Shown here in pieces: positions 23,172 through 34,573 of a stretch of DNA of 64,000 nucleotides (its first letter is position 1; each line of letters opens with the position of its first letter). The notes below the pieces were generated by a model. It had not been told where the DNA came from. It did not search any database and saw only the letters and a list, made by a program, of their open reading frames with translations. The position numbers were made by a program, and so were the translations under genes. The stretch covers positions 19,437,674-19,501,673 of the forward strand of contig NC_052400.1 in assembly GCF_009389715.1 (NCBI RefSeq), read 5' to 3'. The stretch comes from Phoenix dactylifera. Its lineage: Eukaryota > Streptophyta > Magnoliopsida > Arecales > Arecaceae.

Positions 23172-23357
23172 GGTGCCCAGTGTTTTCATCCTTAGGAGTT
23201 GGAACCAGGTGACCAAATCAAACACCATTACCACTCGTGGAGCGCCTTCCACATGTGTTCTCGTAGTGGCTAAGCCCAGATTCAAATACGCCCTTTAAAG
23301 GACCTTAGCCCTTCAGTAAAGTTAGACGTGTGAGAATCCAGCGACCAGACAGGCTTC

Positions 23358-23365
23358 TATATAAA
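23358..23365 (+). promoter_or_regulatory. TATA box of FT-like copy 2
   Basis: TATATAAA at the same distance from the ATG as in copy 1. The core promoter is identical over more than 100 bp. Confidence 0.65.
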
Positions 23366-23499
23366 CGCTGTACATCCATCTCGTTTCCTCAAGCTCTCTT
23401 CTTGAGTTCTCCTCTTCCCTTGTCTCACCCTCTTACTCAGGCTATATATAGTATTAGATCTACCATACCCCATAACTTCGTTCCTGCAACTATATTACA

Positions 23500-24629
23500 A
23501 TGTCTGGCGACGCCTTGACTTTAGGAAAAGTGGTGGGGGATGTGGTGGACCAATTCCCTAGGACCGTGCCCCTAAAGATTTTCTACAATAATAGGCTACT
23601 TTTTAATGGTGCAGGGCTAAAACCCTCTGCAGTAGTGAATAGGCCCAGCGTTGACGTTGGAGGAGATGATCTCCGGACATTCTACACGCTCGTAAGTTAA
23701 ATCCATTTGTTCATTAATTGTCTAAACGGCTAATGCATGTTATTATTCTCTCTCTCTCTCTCTCTCTCTCTCATGCTTCTTGTTGTTGGTGGCGGCTTGG
23801 CCTCTCTTCTCTGTAAAAGGTGATGGTGGATCCAGATGCACCAAACCCAAGCAATCCGACGTTAAGAGAGTACTTGCACTGGTGAGCTCCGACCGAGGCT
23901 TGTTAGTCATTTGAACTGTTGTTCTTGCTTTTGAGCCTTCTTATTCTGAACGTAAAATGCCATGAGTGCTAAATAGTTCTGGCTCTGGTTTTACAGGATG
24001 GTCACAGACATCCCTGGATCAACGGATACAAATTTCGGTGAGTAGTTTTTTTTTTTTTTTTTGGGTTTAGGAGGGCCATCAGATAATCCTATATATCTTC
24101 ATGTTAGAATCCGTACGGCTCATGAGAAAAACAGAAGGCATAATCGTTCATTCATATTGCCATACATGAGCGGATGTGATGTCTACGTGGTAAGGCAGAG
24201 GGCAGATAATGCACTTGCATGATAAATTTCATCTCATCCACATTGGCTTTCGTACAGAACATATCTATATTTATGCACCACGCAACCCAGTTTTATACCC
24301 TAAACGACTCGTTTACATATATCAAAAAACAAAGGCCACCGTCCTGAATTTTCTTGCGGATCCAGTCTTCTTAGGTCATGCAATTTGCTTGTGGTGGTTT
24401 TTCAGGGAGGGAGCTGACGACTTATGAAAGCCCGGGACCGGCGTTCGGGATCCACCGGATGGTGTTCGCGCTGTTCCACCAGTTGGGCAGAGAGACAGTA
24501 TTCGCTACTCCGACGCGGAACAACTTCAACACCAGAGATTTCGCTCAGGAAAACCATCTGGGGCTGCCGGTTGCCGCGGCATACTTCAACTGCCAGAGGG
24601 AGGGGGGCTGCGGCGGCAGAAGATTCTAA
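23500..24629 (+). CDS. FT-like: FT-like PEBP protein, copy 2
   Basis: Exons 23500-23691, 23820-23881, 23997-24037 and 24406-24629. As far as I can read, the coding sequence is identical to copy 1, giving the same 172-aa product with the same altered loop (FATPTRNN) and ENH triad. The introns differ only in simple-sequence length: the intron 1 CT run is shorter, and intron 3 has small indels. The close identity of exons and promoter means a recent duplication or gene conversion, and transcripts of the two copies would be hard to tell apart. Assembly duplication of two haplotypes is an alternative explanation. The same LINE lies upstream, and the same PP5 remnant lies downstream on the other strand. 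Confidence 0.93.
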
Positions 24630-24641
24630 AGCGACTATTGA

Positions 24642-25190
24642 TGTCATGGAGCAATAAGCCATAGCATAAAATTAGTAGATGAGAGAGCGTTGATGTCATG
24701 GAGCAATAAGCTATTACCATAAAATTAGTAGATAACAACGTACGTATCGTTGTAACCTATGCCTAACTTTTAAATAAACATCAAGTCAGCATCTCCAGCT
24801 ACTTTACCTGCCTTCTATAAACATCCTGTCCACACACCTCCATCCTCTCGTATCAAGTCAATAAGCAAAAAAACAAACATCCTGTCATGGAACTGGAAGA
24901 ACCTAGCTTCTTTTTCTTTTTTTTACTGAAAGAATGGAACCTATGGCTAACTTTTAAATAAACATCAAGTCAGCATCTCCAGCTACTTTACCTGCCTTCA
25001 ATAAACATCCTGTCCGCACACCTCCATCCTCTCGTATCAAGTCAATAAGCCAAAAAACAAACATCCTGTCATGGAACTGGAAGAACCTAGCTTCTTCTTT
25101 TTTTTACTGAAAGAATGGAACCTATAGCTAACTTTTAAATAAACATCAATGTCAGTATCTCCAGCTACTTTACCTGCCTTCTATAATAAT
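24642..25190. repeat. Tandem repeats downstream of FT-like copy 2
   Basis: Same 45-bp and 181-193-bp arrays as after copy 1, with repeat starts at about 24754, 24938 and 25119. The first unit lacks the doubled CTACTTTAC phrase seen in copy 1. Confidence 0.7.
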
Positions 25191-25472
25191 GTTCTTCAGC
25201 GATACACATATGAAGTGATATAATATATTACGAACATAAGAGTTGAAAAAGTTCGCACGGATGCACTATAGGGACTGAAATCAATTCGGTCATTCGAGAT
25301 GGACGGACATGCATGCAAATATAGAATATGGTCCATGGTGCAACTTGCACAGATCGCAGTATCAATTTTTGGAGGCATGGAACAATGAATATTTTGACAC
25401 GATGATGATACAAGAATTTAAGAAATTACTAGGAATAATAGAAACAGCCTCCTGAATATAGTTAAAACCTAC

Positions 25473-26816
25473 CACTGCTGAAAAGGAAACAATATCTGCC
25501 TTAAGCTCTGGCGCTGTGAAATGTATGATCGCACCTTTATTGCCCATCCGCATCGACGTAGAAAAGACATTTTCATATCTAAATTAAAAATAACTAGTTA
25601 CAAGTTAGGGAAGTCAAGATGACAAAATGCAGGCGACAGTACATGAAATTGCTACAAAATAAAGTTTAGAGTAGCAAAAGCCAAAGTTTATTGAAGTCTA
25701 GATGTTGCAAGAAGTGGGATAAAATGCATGATTTCAAAATGTTCATTCTTTTTGAAAATGTTTGTCAAGTCACTGCTACATGCCAACTTTTAAAAACTAC
25801 ACAAATCAATTATCTTTCAAATAGTTACATTAATCTGATTTTTAATGACTGATTTTTTCTCTACATCGTAACTATTGGTTAGTATATTCTGCTACGGATG
25901 TGACAAATGAAGCTCTGCTCTAATCAAGATTATCCAACCCCACAGGCTAGCCTAAAGCACTCATCTCCTCGTACATTTTATAGATATCGATGGTGTGTTA
26001 CCGAAATCGAGTGCTTAATCGATACAGCATCTTCTTGCAATGCAGGATCTATTCTGTAGAATTGCTCTATGCATGCATGTTCTCTCTATTTTTCCTTTTC
26101 TTCTTGGTTGGGTGGGGGGCTGAGGTGGAAGTGTTTTCCATGGCGCTTTCCAAGTATGGCATTTTTCAGATGCTTCTAAGACCTACGAAGAAAAGGTTGC
26201 AGAAAAATTTGGTTATCTTTTTCAAAGGTGATAACAGAAAAATCATGCTAAAATTAGAATTTTTAATTTGGTTCATTTTAGCATAAAAAACTGGAACTGC
26301 AGATTTTAGTTACAGGATGGCCAAGTAAATCAATTTCAAGGTCGACAAAGCAGGGAATAGAAGGAACAAAGTCAAAAAAGTAGCCTGCTATATGATGCAG
26401 TAGAAAAAATTACCAAATCCATGGAACTTTTCCAAACTATGTAAAAAGACTAATAAAATAGTTGTAGTTCTTCACCGCTTAAGCATGAAATTGAAAAATA
26501 AGAATAGTAAGTATTTCACACATTAGTTATTAAGAATTAAATGTTTTAACAATAGGAGCTTGCAAAATACCTTCTTCACTAGGCCCCCAAAAATGATCAA
26601 TAGCTCGTATATCAGAGAGCTTCATACCACCAACACTAAATAATCCTTCATGAACTACAAAAATCTTGCTATTTATGACATGAGCCAAGGTAAACAACAA
26701 AATACTGCTGCAGAGTTCAACAGATGTTCCGCTCAACTTTTACCGGACCTGTCCCTCAAAACCAGAAATTTTGTTGATGCTCTTACTTTCATGATTTCCT
26801 CTGGAAAGATACATAG
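25473..26816 (-). pseudogene. PP5: Protein phosphatase 5 pseudogene, 3' exons (unit C)
   Basis: Exons 26816-26571 and 25553-25473, homologous to the unit B remnant. It shares the HEG substitution and the frame break after VEL. A further one-base loss restores the frame, so the segment reads SVELCSSILLFTLAHVINSK. The 5' half of the gene is missing, and the exon set is the same truncated one, so it was already a fragment before the unit was copied. Confidence 0.78.
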
Positions 26817-27333
26817 CTGTAAATTTTTGAAAAGACAATTATGCAGATTAACCATAAAAGTAACTTGCATATAAAAATTAAAAAGAACTCATTGTATTCA
26901 ACAGCGTATAAAATTGAAGTGCCAAATTATGCCATACTAAGGAGCAGATTAAGAAAAAGACACAATGATAATCCTGGATTTTAACAAAGATGGATAAAAT
27001 AATCATATTTGAACAGCAGTATTACAAGTTCAGATGGTAACAAACTTAAATAAAGGAATATAAACATTTTATAATGTTGGCTTCAGAAATGGAAACATAT
27101 TATGGAAAACGACAGACTTACAAAGTTACAATAGTAGCAATCTGTATCTCATAAATATCAAAACATAATATGTTTAGGATAGAACAAATTTTACGTGCCA
27201 TTAATCGCTGCAACATGAGGATTACATGAGTTTGCAAAGTAAGTTGGAGATTTAGAGCTAATGCTAGGCCAATAGTCCAGATTGACAATCAAAAGCATGT
27301 TAGGGTATACATGGTGTAATTTCATTCACACAA

Positions 27334-27633
27334 GTGACTTGAATTACAAGCCAGGTCGACAAAACCATTCCAAACCGGACGGTTCCAGCCGTTCCAAGCC
27401 ATACCGGCGGCTCACCGGTACGGTTCCGACAACGAAAACGAAACCCGTTGCCGGAGCTAGAGAGGAAAAAGAAAAGAGAGAGCGAACGAGAAAGAACAGA
27501 GAGAGAGGTCAGGACGCCGGCAAAGACCGCGGGGGGCCGGCGGAGGCCGCGGCCGGTTCCCCTACAAGCCCGAAAAACCTGGGCTGCTACAATCGTCCCC
27601 ATCATGACTACACTGGATCGGAATGAAGATACA
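27334..27633. mobile_element. Chimeric transposon-end junction between units C and D
   Basis: About 27353-27590 begins GGTCGACAAAACCATTCC and continues with ACGGTTCC...CGACAACGAAAACG and a GAGA-rich tract. This matches the reverse complement of the right end of the foldback element at 3712-4343. It is followed at about 27597-27634 by CATCATGAC...TGGATCGGAATGAAGATACAC, matching the right end of the MITE at 6551-6927. Homology to the FT upstream region then starts at CTCGAACAATATCATGG. Open frames here are accidental. Confidence 0.65.
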
Positions 27634-29233
27634 CTCGAACAATATCATGGCCATCAAGCGTATTTGGAATATTAAGATTATTGAAGCTCGAAAATAGCAG
27701 CTCCGGCAAGTCTGGTTTGATACAGGTGAGGCAGCCGGACTCCCATTTTGTCGAAGTGGTTTCAGCTCCCTCCCTCCCTATGCCCTGTGAATCTGAGCCA
27801 ATTCAGAGCATCTCTCTTGGTCGAGCCCTCTAGACCTACCGACAAAGTAAATTCTTTTGGAAAGAACTGAGTTCGTATGCCCGGTGGTGGACAACCAAAC
27901 AAGCATCAAGCCTATCAAATTGCTTGGTAACAAAGCTCCCTCCTCGGATGCTGGACTTATTTGGTATGGGGTCCATCATGGGTCCTGCTTCCCTGCTTTA
28001 AAGCTTCAAGTTGTGGGTGCATACCCACCGGCCATATGATTCTATCTCGGAGGGGGCCTACGATGCTTGAGGAGCTGGTTTTGCATCCCTCTCTCAACGA
28101 GATACCCACATTCCTGGTTGCTTGCTGTTGGAGGACTAGGAAGGTAGAATGCGGAATATGAGACACGATGAAAGCCGAAAATAAAGTATAGGTGCAAAGT
28201 AGATAGCCTTTCTTTATCTTTTAATGCTATATTCCTTTGTCATCTCCTATGATGATTTCTTTAATGGTTTTGTCCTCTCCCTTTTTGTTGCCCTGATTTG
28301 TTCTTTCATGCGCATCACCTTTTTTTTGTGCAACTTTCTTTGTTTTCTAAATTAGTTAGATGACAAGAACGAATAATAGAAGAAGAATAATAAAAAACTA
28401 TAATTCCATGTAATAGAAAAAGAATAATAAGAAATTTAGAAATAAAATGAAAAAAATAGATGCGCGATATTAACTCTTTCGACCACTCCAATCACCATGG
28501 CATAGTTTGGCATTTTGATTGCAAGAAAAACAAAGGTGAGTTTTTTTTCGATCTCCTGCTACTTTTGATTGCCGCGATATTAATTTCTGAATTTTGTTCA
28601 AAGAGAAAAAAATAATTCGGAATATATTGTCAATGAATTATTTCTTTCATTTTTTGTATGAAATTTTTTTGTGAATGATTTTTTTTTTCTTTTTTAAAAA
28701 TCCCACTAAAAAGATAGAGTATAGGTGCAAAGTAGATTGCCTTCCTTTATCCTTTATTCCATTAGTTTCATTGACAAAAGAGGAGGACAACATCCAACTC
28801 TTAATACCAGGTGGTTTAGTTCAGGAGATCATGAGACTTGAGGAGAGTCGCTCCTTTGAAAAGAATAGGAAGAAAAAGGAGGTGCCCGGTGTTTTCATCC
28901 TTAAGAGTTGGAACCAGGTGACCAAATCAGACATCATTCCCACTCGTGAAGCGCCTTCCACATGTATTCTCATAGTGGCTTAGCCCAGATTCAGATATGT
29001 CCTTTAAAGATTGGTTCTCATTAACGGAGAGAGACAAGGTTGAATGACCAGCAGTCAGATGAACCTCGCCCTATCATTGCAGCTGTGCCTGCTTTCCTGA
29101 ATCCAACGCCTCCAGGTTGGCTGCTGGGTGGTAGGACCTTAAGTCCTTAACCCTTAACTTACAAAAGAAAAGGACCTCAGCCTTTCAGTAAAGTTAGATG
29201 AGTGAGAATCCAGTGGCCAGACAGGCAGGCTTC

Positions 29234-29454
29234 TATATAAACACTGCACATCCCTCTCGCTTCCCCAAGCTTGATCTCTTCTTCAGTTCTCCTCTTCCCT
29301 TGTCTCACCCTCTTCCTCAGGCTATATATAATATTAGATCTTCAGTTCTCCTCTTCCCTTGTCTCACCCTCTTCCTTAGGCTATATATAGTATTAGATCT
29401 TCAGTTCTCTTCCCTTGTCTCACCCTCTTCCTCAGGCTATATGTAGCATTAGAT
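29234..29454 (+). promoter_or_regulatory. FT-3 core promoter with triplicated 59-bp leader repeat
   Basis: TATATAAA at 29234-29241 matches the TATA boxes of copies 1 and 2. Downstream, a 59-bp unit beginning TTCAGTTCTCCTCTTCCC and containing GGCTATATATA occurs at 29282-29340, 29341-29399 and (55 bp) 29400-29454. Copies 1 and 2 have one unit. The result is a longer 5' leader with several TATATA words and an extra in-frame ATG at 29415. Confidence 0.7.
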
Positions 29455-29498
29455 CTACCATATATACCCTATATCTTCATTCCTATATCTATATTACA

Positions 29499-30523
<1,025 letters not shown>

Positions 30524-31080
30524 ACAATTTCTTAAATTCTTCCAAACATTCATAACGCAAACCTACCATCCCTTATGCTCCTAGTACATAATACTTATAT
30601 GCACCACCTTACCATCTAAAGTTCTATTATGGCCAATGGAGAAATATATACCAGACCAGGAACATTATCCTGGACTCTTTTCTAACAAGAAAAAAATTGT
30701 AGTGTCTAAGGATTTCACTACATAGCAGCGAGGCCAAAGTTCCTTTTTGATGGATTAAATTACAAATATTAAATTGAAGTTTTTTTCCTTGAATAGAATT
30801 TATTCAAAGCTATTTCAACGGAGAATATTTATATTACCGAAACAAAGTAATCCAAAATTTCATAGATAAATTACCTATTTTCCCACTATAAAAGAGAGCG
30901 AAGATGTGGTGAGCAGCGTTCCAACAAAGGCATGTAAAAACAGAAAGGAGTGTGAGCAAGAATTTTAAAGCCAAGAATTCATGAAGCAAAGAAGGCAGGC
31001 ATCTAACACCAACATGATTAGTAGAGAGTAGAGACAATACTTATACAATGAAAATATATAGAAACTGCAACAGAGCTCAC
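30524..31080. other. Sequence after the FT-3 breakpoint, no gene seen
   Basis: AT-rich DNA that replaces the end of FT exon 4. It may be an intron of the PP5 remnant next to it, but no exon is visible. Confidence 0.3.
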
Positions 31081-31185
31081 CTTTCTAATTCATGAACAGC
31101 AATTGCTTCTTCGAATCAAAGCTTCTGGACAGCCTTTAAACATTCCTTCAACCTCTTTGTAGCATCTGGCATCATTTGGACAATT
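31081..31185 (-). pseudogene. PP5: PP5 TPR-linker exon remnant with nonsense codon
   Basis: On the minus strand it reads PDATKRLKECLKAVQKL, stop, FEEAIAVHELER, then a consensus donor (AG/GTGAGC). This is the end of the TPR domain of plant PP5 (PDATKKLKECEKAVQKIRFEEAI). The stop (TGA, 31118-31116) sits where the family has Arg, and is explained by a CGA-to-TGA change. The LSPND text before it is frameshifted. Other TPR exons were not found. The catalytic exons that should follow toward lower coordinates are replaced by the FT-3 breakpoint region. Confidence 0.7.
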
Positions 31186-31627
31186 TTTTTTAACCTAAGA
31201 GGATCAACATGTCAATAAAAAAACTTCTAGCACAATCAACAAAATGAAGAATATATGTATATGTTCATACAATCAACGAAATTAAGGAACACCAATCTAA
31301 ATTTAAATAGCATATAATGGCCAAGCATTTATCATCATAAGAAGTGAAAACTCATGTGATAGAAAACAATGCTTCCAAATCAAGTGCGGTCCAAAAAGGT
31401 TACACATTGGCAATCAAAGATGTAAATAAGTTAATTACATAACTTGACTCTTCAACAGTAGAAGATTTTGAGATTAACCAATAAACAGTTCTGAAAGACA
31501 AACACATGATATTGGCATGTATAATTACTCATGATAATTTCCATATTTAAATTACTAAATTCATAAAAATATTGAGAATCTTTTGTTATCGTATTCACAA
31601 GAATAAATAAGATCAATAGGGGGGGGT

Positions 31628-33540
31628 GTCATGCCTCTGACCGAAATCATAAGCCAAGGAGAAGGCAATCGCCGCACATCCATAGAGAACTCTCTCTACA
31701 AGCATGCAAGGCATCTCATCACGATATCAGAATCAAGCAGCGGAATAAATTTAATAATTAAAGGTCAAGCTTTAAATTTAAATAACTAAAATCCAAACTT
31801 TCACAAAATCCAATAATATACAATGTCTTACAATTCCATATATTAAATCAGTAACAAACCCTAATCTATAATAAAGGAGTCAAAATTCTGCTTCTAATTA
31901 CTCTTCCATAGCAAAATCCCATGCCACACTAGTTCGCTAAATCTATAAAAATGATAAACATTGAATAATGAGCTAGATAGCCTAGTAACTAGTAAGCAAT
32001 GACACCTTACCTAGATTAATTAGGCAATAAGATGAATAATAAGTTACTGAAAATAAACATACATAATACATCAATTCATAAATCAAATCTAGATATATAG
32101 TATTATCAAAACATCACGCATGCGAATCCAATCTTTGTCATAATTCAAGTTTGCATTCATGAATCCTCTTTGAAAATATAAAATTCATCACGTCAACCAT
32201 GAACTATCACCACAATATCCCTTCGGCAAGGTCCTTTTCATGATGCCGCACATCTTTTTGCGACGTGCTATGTATCTTCTTATGGCGAAGTCCTTCAGAA
32301 TTGCGTATCTTCTTGTGGTATGCCATGCATCTTCTTGCAGCGCTAACCCTTCAGGACTAATTAAGTGCCAATATTTAACTCCCATTGGCGGGGTCCTTAA
32401 CATAATCAGATCCAGAGTCCAAAAAACCATATGGTATTGAAATCTATATGCTATTGAATCAAATCTTTTCATCACAAAAACAAGTTTCATATTCCAAATC
32501 AAAATATACAGAAAACCATATGGTATTGAAATCCATAGAGCATAATCGATAACAGAATCAATACTTCAATTATGCATCATATAATATTCCAAAATAAGAT
32601 ATATTCAATACTATACATCAAAATTTATAAATTTTGAATATTACAACTCAAAATTTTATCAATATAAATATTTAATAATTGCCAATAAAATCTAGAAAAG
32701 TGAAGCATTATTTACCTTGTAAAAATAATCAGCCGACAAATCCAACTATCTTTGAAAATTTCCTTTGGAACCTATACAAATCAAGACAAGTTGGGATTGG
32801 ACTCTAGACCTTATCTTTGCTGCCACCCAAAATAGAGTGGACAAAAATCTAGGGATCTGTTTTTCCAGAAGGCAGACCCTTTGATTGTCAAGAACCATTT
32901 CAAAAGAAAGCATGCTTTTAGGTATCCCTCACGCATGATGTTTCAATCTTAAACCTCATTACCATCAGATCCCGTCCATATGAACCCACAAATCAAATTC
33001 TGCTTAGCCCGCTCTTGGATCTACATGATCAAGAGCATGAAAATATACGAGAGTTATTACAAAGCACAACTATTCATCCTAATATTAGTTTTTTCTTAGA
33101 AAAAAGAGATATTGAGGGAGGCAGAACAGAAGGTTGCCGCTACTTCTCTCTCAGGAAGAGGGGAAAGGGCCTTGGTGGCTGATGGTGGTGTTGGTGGCCC
33201 CAGCCAACCTCCCAGTGACACATGCCGGCGATGAAGATGATTGGTGGCGGACTGCCAACAAGGATGAAAAAAAAACTAAGAAAAATTTGGGTTTGAAAAC
33301 AGGGTGACTCATTGCAATGAAATCCAAAGGCAATAGCCGTCATAACTGGACAATCAGAGGTGGTCCTCGATGGGGGAAAAAAACAGGGAGTGCCGAAGTG
33401 GTGGGAGATAGATTCTCGACTCCGGCGAGGAGATCATCGGGAAAACAAGGTGGAGGAGGAGGGCTTACAGCTGATGGTGAAGATCTGAAGAAATAGGAGA
33501 GGAGAAGAAGAGGGTTTAGGCATGAGCTCGCTGATATATC
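31628..33540. mobile_element. Possible solo LTR or LTR-derived tract
   Basis: Begins TGTCATGCCTCTGACC, a typical plant LTR opening, then AT-rich text. Four related phrases around 32225-32400 alternate TTCGGCAAGGTCC, CTTCTTGTGG and CTTCAG. A GA-rich end lies near 33480-33530. No internal domains or target duplication were found, and the right boundary is a guess. The 105-codon open frame at 32188-32502 appears to be part of this repeat. Confidence 0.3.
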
Positions 33541-34573
33541 ACGCTGGTGAGTATAAAAGATGATGTTGTATGTTCATGATATTACATTGATGCCAAAGTG
33601 CATAATGGAATAGGAGATACTGGTAATGGATGGCATTGTTTATTTTTTTCCTCGGCAATGATTAAGAAATAAAACTTGGATTGACAAAGGCGATTGGAAC
33701 AACAGAAAAAAAAGCTGCATTGCAGAAAGAATCAGAGAAATTGACCACTAGACGCAGCGTTAGGGTAATTCGTTTCGTGCCCACCTACCAAGGACAACCC
33801 TCATTCAACATCAGATTACAAGGTTACTTCAGTTATCAAGAAAACAACCTAAATTAATTGCATGCGAAGATGCTACACCAAGTTCCCTCTTTTTAACCTT
33901 CTCTCCAGAATTCTGAATAGAACGAAAGAAAGAAGTATCAAGAACTTTAGGATCACAAATTCTAACCCAGTAAACGCTCAAATCTCAGTGATACGGAACA
34001 AAATAACAATCGAACATTTGTCGAGAATCGGAAACAAAAAGATCAAGAAAATAGGATCTAGAGTTTAGATGCTTTATCTGAAACACATAGCCGGCGAAGA
34101 GAGAAAGATGAACCTCTGAGAGCCGGCGTGGCGACGTTTAGATGCTTTATCTGAAACGGATAGCCGGGGAAAAGAGAAAGATTCACCTCTGAGGGCCCGC
34201 GTGGGCTTCAATGGGGGTGGCAGCCCGCCCGCGCGGTAAAAGATGCGTGCCAATCCGAGTTCTTCGATGTAGAGGAGACTAGGGTTTTTTTTTTTTTTTT
34301 TTTTTTATTGGTAGAAGAACTGGGTGGGACGGGTCGGTTTCCGCTGGAACGAGATCAGAGGGGACAGGGATTCTTGGATTCAGGGTGTTGGAAGAGAGGG
34401 AGGAGAGAACCGAGAGGCGAATGGTGTAACTGGGTCGCCTTTTATGTCGTCCCGCACGCTTGACAGATATTCTGATAGCGTTCCATACGTTTCATTTTAT
34501 TTATTTTTTTTTTTTTTGATATGTCTGAATGTATTCACGTTAGACAGATAGAGAGAAGGAAAAAGAAGACTGA
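33541..34573. other. Unassigned region with a 73-bp tandem repeat
   Basis: 34064-34136 and 34137-34209 are two copies of a 73-bp unit starting TTTAGATGCTTTATCTGAAA and containing GAGAGAAAGAT.AACCTCTGAG. A T run lies at 34286-34309. No exon could be supported. The region may once have been the upstream part of the PP5 gene, but this is only positional inference. Confidence 0.4.

Larger units (their letters stand above)
19226..27333. repeat. Segmental duplication unit C (near-identical copy of 9357-19225)
   Basis: Begins CTGGTCACATGTGTTCAAGG like 9357 and ends at TTCATTCACACAA like 19225. It carries the same ELOF1 remnant, LINE, FT-like gene and PP5 exons in the same order. It is about 1.76 kb shorter, mainly because the inner duplication is single, and shows small indels (CT and A runs, an 18-bp loss at the LINE end). 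The 20124-22080 stretch is AT-rich and non-coding. Confidence 0.9.

Noticed and set aside
32188-32502. 105-codon minus-strand frame as a possible gene
   Set aside because: It crosses four diverged repeats of the same phrase within an LTR-like tract, and no protein family was recognised.
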